Shown one piece after another: positions 51,701 through 64,000 of a stretch of DNA of 64,000 nt (position 1 is its first letter; every line of letters starts with the position of its first letter). The notes below the pieces were generated by a model. It was not told where the DNA came from, searched no databases, and was given only the letters and a program-made list of their open reading frames with translations. The position numbers and the translations under genes were made by a program. The DNA comes from Acanthaster planci. Taxonomy: Eukaryota; Echinodermata; Asteroidea; Valvatida; Acanthasteridae. The stretch is taken from NCBI RefSeq assembly GCF_001949145.1, contig NW_019091427.1, positions 551,729-615,728 of the forward strand, read 5' to 3'.

Positions 51701-54700
51701 TCCAAATCAAGAAGTCAGCTGAAAGACACTGTACCTGATGGAAAAGTTTGGACATCCTCTGGAAATCAATTTTACCTACATGTCAATAATTCCTTGAGTG
51801 AGATTTGAGTTTTGCATCAGAGAAATATTAATTTTTATATCTGCCAATACATCTTCTGACCCAGACACGTTGGTGATTGAGTGGTAAGAGAAAACAGGAG
51901 GTCTATGTCTGTGAAGGGCAATTTCCAATATGAAAAATGAATTATTCCTTGGTGAGGATATTCACTGACCATTGTTTTGTCCTGTGTTTTTTTGGGGGGG
52001 TTGCTGAGGCTGTTGTCAAGCCATGTCTGAATAAACTGGGGCAGGTTTGACCAGTGACAAGCTGTCAACCAATGGTCGATTCTGACTGGTAACCTGTATG
52101 CATGAAATATATACCACGCACCAGGCAAAATCGACCAGTGGCCCCTGGCTGTGGCTGTGAGAAACATGTGTCTATGGAGATGGGCTACAGCCACTAGCCA
52201 AAGGCTTTCATGAGTGCAGGTTTAGCCACAGCCGTAATATTCAGACATATCCTTAGATGGAAATTTCAAATATGGGATTCCAAACATCTTCTTGTGACTC
52301 CAACATCTCCTTTTCCACACACACCAGCTGTGTGCACGCAAACATGTATTGCGTTTATTACGGGGGAAAGAACACTGAGATCCAGGCTGCTCATTACTTG
52401 ACATGTACATGTATGACACTGCCCCTGCAAACAGGAAAATGCATTGGTAGGATGAATGCTTCCACAGAGCTATGGTGCTACGGTGCAGTCAGCAACTGTC
52501 CAAAGCAGATGGTCCAAGCTGACCAGATGGCCAGGCCACACATTGTCTACACATAGTTCATTTGTTTGTAGGTGCCATTCAGAATCAAATTACAATGCAA
52601 TAAAGCCTGTGGCTATGAAACAGTGTCCATTAAATTGGGAAGTGTGATCCTGAAATGCAAATGTACAATACATTTGAGCCCTAAACTGTCAATCAAAGAC
52701 ATCAGTCAGCCAATTTCCATACAGCAGTCCTTCCTATTATGGAGCCAGGAAACTGGGACCAACTGGTCATGATAAACCAATCTTGCTTATTCACACCTAG
52801 GCTAAGAATTATCCAGTCCTCTAAGCCATGACAGACCTTTTCAAGGAGTGCCTCAAGGCTGGTTTGTGTGTTCAGGCCAATGCCAAAGTGAAGCACATTT
52901 GGCATCACAAACATTTGCAGCAAAATCCAACTGAGTTAAGATTTGTTCAACTCCTGCAAATTGGCAGCGTGAATATCCGATCTGCTGTCATAATTCTGCA
53001 TTTGTGTTTGCTTTCACACCGAGTATGAACAGCCCTTTAATTGATCAGTTTGTTCCATTTGCCAAGAATGGTAAGGTTCTACAATAATACAAAGTGACAA
53101 AACAATGTTGTTCCCGACCAAATGGTCATGTGACACGCAAGAGCAATCCAGAACCAAATTTTCAAAATGGTTTTCAGGGCCGACAATTTTGGAAACCTTT
53201 AATGTAACCTTTAGTGGCCTTTCTGAGGGCTGAAAACTACATACATGTACATTTTGGTGTTTTGTGCATACTTCTGGATGGAAAGGAAAGTACATACAAT
53301 GTAAATAGATTTGTTTTTAATGCCTTTCTGTCGTTATTTTAAAAACATCTGCTCCTGATGATGTACATATGATGCTTGTAAATGGTTCCCTGTTTTTTGT
53401 AAAAGCATTTACATGTACATTGGTATGGTAACAGTTTCACTCAGTGGTTCTAAGGGCTCAAGCAAAGTTTTGTCTGCATACCAAAATGGCCCTATTTTCT
53501 GCACAACAGCTCTGCAAACCCAGGCCCAACACTGCAAGGCTATATGAAACGAACCAACCATACCTACATGTAGTGTGGACCTGTGAACAAAAGAGGTCCA
53601 CATAATGCACAATGTTTGATCTTTGTGCAGACCTGGTTTGGTCCACACAAAGTTTACAGAAAACGGTTTCCCAGTTTCCCAGTCAAGGGAAACTATCAAC
53701 AAATACCCAGCTTAGAAGAGCGTTCCCAGTGCAAGAGAAATGAGTATTTTCACTGAGTTTTCTTAACAACATGAAAACAAAGGAATGTCCACACTAGGTT
53801 AACGTGTATTTTTGCGCATTGCTCTCGGTATTCGCTGGTGAAGGAAAATGTTATGCGCACAATAAACTAAGCTCGTATCGCACAAAATGATATCTTCACC
53901 CTTGAAATAATCACGTGATGCCCACTCTGGTTGAGATAGTACTCTTGCTAATACCCATGGGTCACACTCGGGCTGTTCATGCACTCTGAAGCATTGTTGT
54001 GTTAACGCAGTCCAATTGTCTGAAGTGTTCTCACTGTTTCAAGCAACCTAATCCACAGATCACAATTTCAGATGACAAGCAAGACACAAACAAGGGGTCA
54101 GCTTCCTTTATCTCTACAGAGGAGATCTAGCCACCTGAAAAAAAATGCTCTGCCAAGCCAGCCTGAATTTCAGTCCCATCAAAACAAGAGGAGGAAAAAG
54201 GGATGACAGGCTTGCTCATGGAGATCTGCATGGCAGTAGTAAACTCAAATGATCGTTATCGTTGCATCCAACTGCTCCCAACGCAGCCCAAGTATAATTT
54301 ATATTTAGTCCCACGACATCCCTCTCAACAAATCTGGAAGCTGACTTCAAGCTGCGTAACTACAACCACAGAAATGTTTAGATCACATTAACAATCGTCT
54401 TTGTGAGAGCAGTAATAACCCAAGAAGTCATTATCTTGCAAATATACAACTATTATTTGACTCGTTATACTATCATTGTGTGTGTCGGGGGCAGTAATAT
54501 CTAACAAATAGAAATAACTTGGATAGCCATTTTTCTTACATTTTTTACATATGATATTTATAAAATGAATTTAAGTGTTCGTACTTAGCTGTAAAAAGAA
54601 TTTACATTGCCTTATAAATGGTAAAGGATTCTAAAAGTGGAACTGTGGTAATCAGCATCTCCACAAACATTTTACCTTTTTTGAACACACCAAAAAATTT

Positions 54701-57700
54701 CAAAATGTTTAGCTTCCTGTATGGGTAAAATCTTGATAACCCATGTGTTTGTGACGTAAAGTGCAGAAACTACAAAATAGCAAAAGACATCAGAAACAGA
54801 CAAAAGAAATCTAAAAATGCACACCGATGTTCACCAAGCTTTGATGTGATTTTAAACCTGTTATGGCAGATATCCCTTTCCTCTCCTCCTCTCCGCCCCT
54901 TAATTTTAGACCTAATCTTTAAGGATGATTATCCTGCTGCATGTGGGAAGAACAAGCACCGGTAGCTTGACATTTCGCAAATCCTACGAGGTATTGACTC
55001 CCAGGTGTGTGGGTTTGTGTGTGTTTGCGATGGCATCGTGTTGTGGCTTGAAATTCTCGGGGTCTTACTACCCAGGGGGATGCAAGGCCCTTGGGCAAGC
55101 AAGCTTGTCACGCTCCCCAAAAAAGTTGAGTGTCCAAGCAGGGTACTTGGTAAGCACTAACAGTACCTGCGACTCTCAATGCACCACCAACTCTGCATGT
55201 GTACTTGGCGAAGGGGGGAGGTAAGTGACACTGAAGAAGGCTTGTCGTCAGCGAACATTCATGAATGCATGATGAATCAATGCGGATGTCGGTCGGCTAA
55301 ACATCCGTTGGCTCCTACCCCCCCTCCCTCTTCTTGTGTTGGTCGTCGGGGCATCGGACATTCAATCAATAATGCTGATATCTTGTCCAGGGTCTTCGTT
55401 TGTACAACTTTGCATCAGCGGCAGGAAATTAATACATTCCTTTGATTTCTAAATCTCAAGGAACACTGCTGATTGGGAGCATACTCTTTTATCTCTACAG
55501 TGTGGAAAATTCTACCCTATTTAATAGAAAATTCATTCCCTCCGACTGAAACTAGGAACAGGATGAATTCAAGACAACTTACTACATGAAATAGATCAAA
55601 ATTTCAGTCATGTTTTCAATTGATTTGTGGTGAATTTCACCAGGAATTGTCTTGTCCCTCTTTTCACTCGGTGAAAACAATCAGCCATCTTTATATCTTC
55701 AAATACTGTCTAAAATTCAAAATACAAACTGATGAACATCTATGACAGTACACAGACAGTTCTAAAACAACACCCCGTAAAATGAGACTAAAATGAACAT
55801 GAGGTTTGCCAGCGGTAATAAGTCACTTTTGCTTCTATAGAGTAATGGCCTGAACATGAAGATGGTCATGTTTCCTTCAATGAGCATTTGGCATTTTCTT
55901 CGGCAAAGGTGGCGAATGCAATTACAATGACAGAAAAGGGGGGGTCTTTACACAGGGCTTGAGTCTCTGGCACAATTTTGCGGTCAGGCTGATGAGCTCC
56001 ATTTAACACTGAACAAATACTGGTGTATCCGTGCTGCGCCTGCGCCGTGCGCAGCATGCAGATGGCACAGCACAGCAGAGGACCCGAAAAGTTGACTCTG
56101 CAGTGATTGATGCCTGTGTCGGCTTTTTTCCTGGAGCAAACAGACTCGAGTGGGGAGAAGGAAGTACTGTTTCCTTGCGAGGATGAATCATGGATCCGAG
56201 CCCCATCGTCCATCTTCAAGGACTGCACACGACAATGACAAAGTTAGATCAGAGATGATGAAGGATGTTTGGATGATGCGGGGGGGGGGGGAATGGATGC
56301 AGTTGAAGTTCATTATGTATCCTCTGTGGCTAGGGATAAATCATCACCTGCCACTGCTCAAACATAGTCCAAATATAAGTCAAGCATGTTTTGCCAATGT
56401 AGACTTTAAACATGTGGGCTCAAATGACAGTTCACATTGTGAGGTCTACAATGGTGGGTGTCTGTTGAATAATCAAATATTCCATTTTCGGATCCAAATA
56501 TTTAGATGCGCGCAACACACCTGCACTAGAGTGATGTTATGTCAGTAGAGGAGACTGAAAGGGATTCCCACTGAACAATTTCAATGAGAAGCTTGTAATC
56601 ACGGCATCTGCATTTGAATTGACTGTAAAAAAGACCATTTCTTTGGTACATGTACACATGTACGTACATGTATGCATATTACTTCTTGCACCGTTGATTT
56701 GTCTCAGTCAATTTAAATAACTAAACGTTTTGAACTACAATAACTAAGCATACACTCTGAGCCAGTCAATCTCTTCACAAGGATGATTCAAATTCAACTG
56801 TTTATAATATATCGTTTGTCCAGGTTCATAAGCCTTTATCTATGGAGTCCAACATGAGATCATTTTGCCACATCGTCTCTCACTCCGTCACTGTTTGTTC
56901 TCATAAGCTTCCTGCACTTGTTTGCATGCAGCGATGTCAACATGTCACACAGACATACGACACCCAGCAGGCATATAGCAAAAATTGACTGTTGCTACTG
57001 TGATGAGACATCATGGGAATTGTTCAGAGTTTGTGACGTGAGCACTGTCCAACGTGCTAGTGTTCTCCGGACGATGAGAGCCCTGCTTCCTAAGGTCTCA
57101 GCTTACCTTGAACCGCATTGTGCAGGATGACGTGGGCACAAGACGATACTTGTTTGCCCATTCTTACATCTTGGAATCCTATCTTGGTTCCTAAATGAAT
57201 GACTCAATAGTTTCTTTTTCAGAATTAACTTTCTTAAGAGTGGTTGCACAACAGCTGCAGTTATCAAATTATTGGAGCAGGATTTTTTATCCCACGTGAG
57301 TGCTGATTAAGAGGCATGATAGTACGCAATAAAAACTGTAACAACCCTCATCACATGCATGCCGATCAAAAGAAATGACGACATATAAAATAAATACAAA
57401 ACCACTGATTTTTCCCAGTCCTACTGTGAAATATGTCCTTCCTCCATGGTAGTACATCATCCAAAGGTTTCTTGAGACAGTGGCTGTCATCAACATGGGC
57501 CATTTTGGCTTAATCTTTTCCAGACAGCTAGCGGCAGCCAAGCGCATTTCTGACCTGAGATTGCTGCCAGACTCTGGCCTTGAATCCGATGTTCCCCCTC
57601 CCCCTTTCTGCCCTTACAACCTAAAAAAAAAAAAAAACTTGTGGGGAAGAAGAAAACTGCAATTTCCTGGGCCATGCTATTTCCAGGCTTGAAAGCAGTG

Positions 57701-60436
57701 AAACCTTGAGGAAGCAGTCCGCAAAATGTGCAACACAGCCAAACTGGAAAGGCATTTCTCAGGTAATGCAATTTGAGATCGCATGGGAATTATCCTATTC
57801 CCCCATCCATGAGTGCTCACCTCAACTCAGCGTTCCCCTCCCAGGAAAAAAAAAAAACAAAGGTCAAATTATATCAGGTGCTTAAGACTTGCATGCACGC
57901 TCTATGTACACAGGGACAAAAACCAACATCCCGTGACAAACACGGTGTGGAAACTGAAACATCGGTATCATTGTCTCCAGCGCAGGCGCCTATGTGTGCT
58001 GTGCATTAAGAGCCCTCCCGATTCCTCTACCCTGTCAAAGATGGAAGGAGGCGGGACACGCTGCACATGCGAGTTGGGTTATCGAAACTGATAATACTGG
58101 GACTGGCCTCGCACGAATAACCTGGGTACATACTGGAGACTGAACGCTGTAAATGGACGTGTTTGCATTTGCATATAATTAACTGGTGACGCCTAAGCGG
58201 TGTTTGGTTTCTTTTTTTTTTTTTTTTTTACTTTTTAAACAGCTCTCAGGCCCTTTGCATAGATGAAGGAATTTGAATACTGCTTCTACAAAACGAGCGG
58301 CAAAGGCAATTATTGAGATTATCCCGCTCACAAGGAAAAGGCATGTCTGTCTGTACTGTAACCGTATCTCATGAATCCTACAGCCCTTTGTACTGTTGTC
58401 AGGATGACATATACAGTGTTTACCGCAGTGTAGTGGTGGAATAGAGTGAGAGTCATCGGTGCTACTGCTATCATAAGCATATGAGTACGATTAACTCTGT
58501 TACCGAAAGGCATTTGTTTCGTGTAACCATCATATCAAATCTTTGGCAGAGTTATCTTCCAAAACTGGAAACAGAAAGTCCAACCTGCTACTTCCTTATG
58601 ATAAAATGTAACCCATATGAATGTATTTCCTAATACTTGAGGCATGCGACAAGCCCTACTCTATCCCACAATGCACTGCAGTCAACACAGTGATACACGT
58701 CATCAGTACAAACCTTTGAGAAAAAAATACATGATACGGCTCCACTGAAAGGCAAGTATAGACAATTACAGAAATTGTGATGTGATAGCTCTTCTGTGGC
58801 TAACCACCGATATACTCTGAACGTTTTCCAAGAACCAATCATGGTATTCTACAGTATCATCCAAGAGATGAGTGATGGCACTGAGGGTTTTTGTGTTATT
58901 GGTGACAACTAGCATGTTTGGACAGTATTCAGTAAATTTGACTTTGTGCAAGTTGAGGCAAAGGTCAACGGGGGGGGGGGGAAGGGCAGTGTGAATGGCA
59001 TGTGTTCATTATCAAGTAAAAACACAGAGCAGGCACACCATCCTCTTGCAAAGTCAACTTACTGCCGTAAATAGCAAGACTCAAAGTGACAACTTCCTGG
59101 TAAATAATTGATTCACAGATTTTCTGCAGGCATGATTATATACATGTAGCTTTTGAGTAATACCTGTACATATTTTGTTTTTCAGAATTTTATTGATTAC
59201 TGTTGATCTTAAATACTCAAAACCAGTATCAATTTGAATCCACACTCCCTTTGTCACCATTAAGGGAGATCTCTGGCCTTCTTTTATGCCTCACTGTTGC
59301 ATGATAGGCCATGTTCAAATCACTTGGCAGCAGCTTGAAATTACACACGACTCTTCGGGAACTAGCTGCAGGCCACAACTGTAGAATTGGGCGTAATTTT
59401 AGGCCGCAGCTAAATAATACAGACATGGCCATATTTCCGAAGGAGTGTGCATGGGGGCGGGTGAAAGGCGGAGGAGACAGTGAGTGTTGATGAAGGTACA
59501 AATTCGATAAACTTTTCTAGCAGGAAACAGGAAAATTTGAGCAAAGGAGGATGACAGCCTATTTAGAGAAAATGAATCTTCTAAGCTGAACTCTGGCCCA
59601 TTACTCTTCCCAAGACACAATAATCTGCGAGCTTGTCATCTGCATTTTTATTTACAATTGATCTTTTGAGAATATTTGGAGGGCTGTGCTTAACAGAAAT
59701 AACTGAAGGTGTACTTAGTGTACAGGAGACTGAAAAGTGTCTCAGATTTACTCCCGTTGAAGTAACAACGATTTTTCTCAGGACTAAATTCAATTTCACA
59801 AGCATGACACTGCGAGAGTCCTGTCGTGTAGTTTCTCCTGTGATTTTGTGGTGGGCGAAAAGATGACCCTGGCCACTGTCTCCCAGGCCTAAAAGGAGGC
59901 AACAACATCACTGTGGAATGGTTGCCGAGGAACAGAGTGCTTAGAAGCACTCACTGACCGTGAATTGATTGTGCATGTAAAAAACACTGGCTCAGAATTT
60001 GAGAAAGTGTATGTGGGTGTACAATAAATCTTGGAACAAATGGTGAAAGAAAAAAGACTGTATGGTCGGGAGGTCATTCACCTTGTCAAGATTAGAACCA
60101 TAATTCGTCTGATTTGCAAAACTTGTTAGTATTCAGCGGGCATAACTGTCGCTCAATTGTATCCTCTGGGTACAAGTAAGTACAATCTCTGGGTGCATGT
60201 TTCATGTGGATAATGCCGAAATCCTTTTTGATGGTTCAAATCTGACATAAAAACAGATTTTCCTTGAAAAAAAGAGACAATAATTTCAAAATTGACTTTC
60301 CTTGTCACACAATTTTGATGTACACGTATCATGTAATTCTGAAGTCTTACATGAAATAAACATGCCACAAATGAATCAAATTACTTGGTGATTTTGTAAA
60401 TATGTAATTTTTTGCATGGGACTCTCAGTTTGAGCT

Positions 60437-60540
60437 TTAAAAAAATTTGGCCTTTTAAAGAAATTTGGCCGTTTAAAAAATTTGACCTTTTAAAAAAATG
60501 TTGCCTTTTCAAGAAATTTGGCCTTTCTGAAAAATTTCAT
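60437..60540 (+). repeat. Degenerate tandem array, about 5 copies of 16-20 bases
   Basis: Units resemble TTTAAAAAAATTTGGCCT, with the TTGGCC or TTGACC core recurring at about 60447, 60466, 60482, 60501 and 60518. The spacing is irregular, so the array is old. Confidence 0.88.
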
Positions 60541-63500
60541 GATTCTAAATTTGCAGCTTAAGAACATGAAACTTCCTCTTCAGTTCCTTACAAAAATTAC
60601 CAAGAGTGAAACAGATACTTGATTGAAATTTCATAAAATATGATACCCTTATCCCAGACTGTAATCAACAGTGATGATGTAAAAAGATGGCCAACATTTT
60701 GCAGGTAAGGCTGCACATGTATACATGTACATGTACCGGGACACGTACTGTAAGTGTGCAATATACCGGTACGCTTTCCTCCATAACCAATGAATTACAC
60801 CCGGCTGTCCTTCGACGTCTAATTAATATGGAGATTGGGCTTTGCATGCCCAGAGACATTATCCTCCTCTTTCGGACAATAAGCGGGTATAACAAAAACG
60901 TACCTGAGGAACATGACGAGTGTACACTTTTTTCGCATGGGTAATATTCAGGGTCTATCGTCATCAGGATAAGCTTGGGGCTCAATTACAGCTGAATAAG
61001 GATTGTGTTTTTGTCTCCACTCAAAGTATTCGGTTTCCCTGGCCTCGAAATCCAGAAAAGGCCTCGAGAGTGTATGTGCGCCAGTGAATATCTGTGTCGT
61101 TTTGGGCGCCAACATGTGGAATCAATCTGAAGAATCTGTGAAACTAATAATGTTGCAACCAACGAGTGAGACCTCTCTAATGACACGTACTTTTCAGGAT
61201 TTACTTACACTTCGTTTGGTATTTTCAAACTGCTTTTGTCAACCCAACACCAACAACAATGGCATGCATATACGTTGGAGATGCGAATACTTAAATGTAC
61301 ATTGTACAACTGAACGACGTAGCTTACGTTATCCATGTGATGTTTTTTCTATGTGATGGGCTTTTAATTAAACAAGACCTTTCATCCATTAAATATTATG
61401 AGGTACAGCCTACATGCAAGGTACCTTGCAAACGACCTTCAGTTTGAGATGATTGGAGAAATCTGCATGCAATAACAAAGGCCTTCAAAACACAAATTGG
61501 CAAAAAAAACCAATAAAACTTGTAATACATGTAACAAACAAATTCGTAATGCATTTTTAAAGCCAGCTTATTGTGAACGGAATGTGCAAATTGTACGTAT
61601 GAGCATTTGGTGTCAAAATTACTCTGACATGTCAGTTCACTGAAATAGCAAATTTCATAAAAAACCTTTTTTCTACAGTAATGTACTGACTAATAATTTT
61701 GATCTGTCTTTTAAACATCAATAATGATTCTTCAAATACGGTCAAGCTTAATCCTCTCCGTGCAACTCTGCACGATCAAACCGACGGACACAATGCGCAG
61801 GGAGTACCGGTACAGGCGGTAGCTGATTTCCTTTGTCAATAAACACTCAAGCATCACATGCACCAACATGCTCGGTAAATACTCAACAGATTGCTGGGCG
61901 GAGAGTTCCATGGGGGACGGGGAAAAAAAGACCTGCCACCTCCAAAAAAACGAGAGCACTATGAAGTGTATGATTTGGTGAATCCAAATACTGGTATTTG
62001 TGACAACTAAACATGAATTCTGTACTCTCACTGCAGATGAATATTTCAATTCAGGGTTTTGAAAGGTCCAACCATAGTTAGCTCTGTCAGACGAGAATTT
62101 GAAACCTGTGTTTCCCGCATGATTTGTGCATTTGTGAGAGCCACAAAGCCTATTGTGGACCATGCACTGCTAACAATCCACAGGCAGCTACACGTATCAG
62201 CAGAATCATGAAATTGGGGGTCTAATCTCAGGTAGTGTGCGGTTTGGGAGAACTTTGGACTCTTGGAGAGCAAACCCAATTGCATCAATGGTTTGGGGGA
62301 AAAACACAGAATTGCCCACGTTTGGAGGTGTACACGCAATAATTGACGTTGAGTGCCTCGGACCAGTTCAACCACACGCACTTGACAAGGCACAAGCTTC
62401 TGCCTTTTCCTTTTTAACTAATGAAATTTTTTTTTTTTAGCACATCTTTTTGCTGCACCCTGGTCAAATTTATTTGAAGAGGTGTGGCTGCATCTTTACA
62501 TGTACGGAGGAGCCATTTCAGACCTACATGTACACTGTACTTAAGGGAAAGACCACTGCCAAAAGTATTGTTCTTTCGATGACCACTCACTTTCTAACAG
62601 AAACATTACTGTCGTGAACAGGTTTGTTTGTTTTGTAATGTACATACCGGGCCACAGTATGATGCTCTTCATAGAAAAACATGTTACGGATATCACAGTG
62701 ACCTTTCACAGGCACTTGTGGAGCGCTCCAAATGGGTCACTTATCTGCCACTGAACCACTTTAGCACTGAGGAATTTCTGATTTGCTGGAATTATACATC
62801 CAAACTAGAAACGTTATCAAGCTAGCTTTTTGTGCAACTACATGTATTTGCACTGACTCAGCTGCTTTTGCGTTTACAAAATGTACATTGGAACCTAAAG
62901 TTATTTCAACTGAATGAATAGTGACTGCAAACCAGGACTCCAACTATTGAATTGAAATTAGAGGACAATGTTAGGGTTACTTAATAAAGTGTCTTTTCTT
63001 TCTTTCATAGTGCATCTAATTTGAGCATTTTTTCCTGTAAATCTAACGACAAAAATGCGCAAAACTCCCAGATGGACAGAAACCAAAACCCAGGCCTGTC
63101 GCTAAAGAGGGGCCCTGAGGGGCCATCTCCCCCCCCCATCCACCAATCAGCAAATACCAGATGCATTACTATGATCTACAAGACGCTGTGCCCCCGCAAC
63201 ACCAGGAGCTGGCAAAAGGGCTGCCAAAAGCTTAGCTTCTTAGAAACAAAATCAACAACAGAAGACCCCTAAAATCCTAATTTATCAGCACAACTTCCAA
63301 ATCATTATAAGGTTTTTTCTTTCTTTCCTGGGTGTGAATTGAATGACCAAATGGAGAAAAAGAAAAAGGAAAGGTGCTGATATCTAAACTATCCAAGCTT
63401 CATCCACCCTCCAGCTCCTCAGGCAGTCACCAATCTATGGACATCATTTCTAATTTATAACTCCCTTGAAAACAATCCTGACTTTTTTTTTTCCGTTCAG

Positions 63501-64000
63501 TAAGCCGGATGCAGCAAACTACGGGAATCGGGGACCTTTGATGAATAAGAAATGAGCATGGGGTCTCGGCTGACCAGTGGGGGTCAAAAAGCGACATGCA
63601 CGATGATTCTCTCTCGAGAGTCTTCATTAAAAATAGGTTAAGTAACACCGGCAGCTAGAATCAATCGGTTGCAAGTTTTTGCACAGTTCTAGGAGCTGGT
63701 CTAAAAGTGCCGAGTATTCACCTGCAGTGCTCTGAAAGTGAGCACTGTCAAATGACATGGTTAGTTAAATATTCTATTAAAACTATGACCTACGTAAACC
63801 ATTTCTCCTGATCATTGTGGGTTTTTTGGGGGGAGGGGGGCTTTTCAAGTTACTTTGGTAAGAATCAGACAACGGTACACCACGGAAGCAAAAATAGAAA
63901 GAAATCGAATGGGATGAAAAAGTTCAGCATAAAAAAGCAACCCACACAACAGCTGTTACTTTCAATATATGTTAATTTCAGAGACATAAAAAATACTTTA

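Larger units (their letters stand above)
46343..64000. other. Non-coding stretch to the right edge
   Basis: No gene could be named. Open frames up to 143 codons (61732-62163) have no family match and no paired splice evidence. It contains two tandem arrays (48701-48771, 60437-60540), long homopolymers (T-run 58211-58229, A-run 57621-57635, G-runs 56280-56291 and 58971-58981) and several TACATG and ACCGGT palindromes. The missing 5' exons of the GABBR1-like gene may lie here or farther right. Confidence 0.5.

Noticed and set aside
58766-58951. Minus-strand frame reading like a conserved peptide (contains THLLDDTVEYHDWFLEN)
   Set aside because: An acceptor-like CACAAAG exists but there is no good donor (only GTATAT or GTGGTT), and the phase does not fit the 46.2-kb candidate exon. 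Too weak to annotate, though a protein search would be worthwhile.
60437-60540. Possible transcription-factor binding cluster (TTTAAAAAAATTTGG units)
   Set aside because: Better explained as a degenerate AT-rich tandem repeat; the unit spacing is irregular and no gene is near.
61732-62163. 143-codon minus-strand open frame with some hydrophobic stretches
   Set aside because: No recognisable membrane-protein or enzyme pattern and no convincing splice sites. It is most likely a chance frame.
1-64000. CRISPR array, prophage, operon or defence-type system
   Set aside because: No regularly spaced repeats with unique spacers, no dense same-strand genes and no bacterial gene families. The sequence is an animal genome with spliced exons.

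Overview
The window looks like draft-assembly genomic DNA from a marine invertebrate animal, probably a deuterostome. It contains two runs of N. Nearly all of it is non-coding and intronic, with very small exons bounded by GT-AG splice sites, many SINE-like and MITE-like repeats, and dense short TACATG arrays. I favour an echinoderm or a similar ambulacrarian or cephalochordate, because of the repeat style and the TACATGTA and ACCGGT palindrome enrichment. That is an inference and not a species call. There is no sign of bacterial, phage or plasmid organisation, no CRISPR array and no operon.

The one gene I can name with confidence lies on the minus strand between about 17.9 kb and 4.9 kb. Four consecutive exons (17905-17771, 15269-15099, 5810-5643, 5109-4918, in transcription order) encode 222 contiguous codons of the extracellular Venus-flytrap domain of a GABA-B receptor subunit 1 (GABBR1-type). 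All three internal introns and both outer junctions are phase 0. Placed against the mammalian GABA-B1b protein from memory, the segment needs no insertion or deletion between the landmark residues I could check. It keeps four cysteines (two disulfides) and five GABA-contact residues. The 5' exons (signal peptide and start of lobe 1) and the 3' exons (rest of the flytrap domain, seven-helix domain, coiled coil) were not found. The 3' part must lie in the 675-base gap at 3897-4571 or beyond the left edge.

Region by region: 1-4917 is intron or downstream sequence with one assembly gap, a small tandem duplication and an old dispersed repeat. 4918-17905 is the GABBR1-like fragment, whose 9.3-kb intron carries a rearranged tRNA-derived SINE cluster (6075-6452) and a second SINE (about 14.33-14.57 kb). 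17906-64000 has no gene I can name. It holds a third, antisense SINE (18297-18441), a TIR element at 29568-29817 with a solo end near 39.4 kb, another TIR element at 35869-36120 with a solo end at 24.9 kb, three small tandem arrays, a G-quadruplex-like tract (45331-45362), and one plausible unidentified coding exon (46342-46166, minus). Most of it is probably 5' intron or intergenic sequence of the same locus.

I did not find a novel multi-gene system. The most valuable observations are the well-preserved GABA-binding exons, the nested SINE cluster, and the two inverted-repeat element families.
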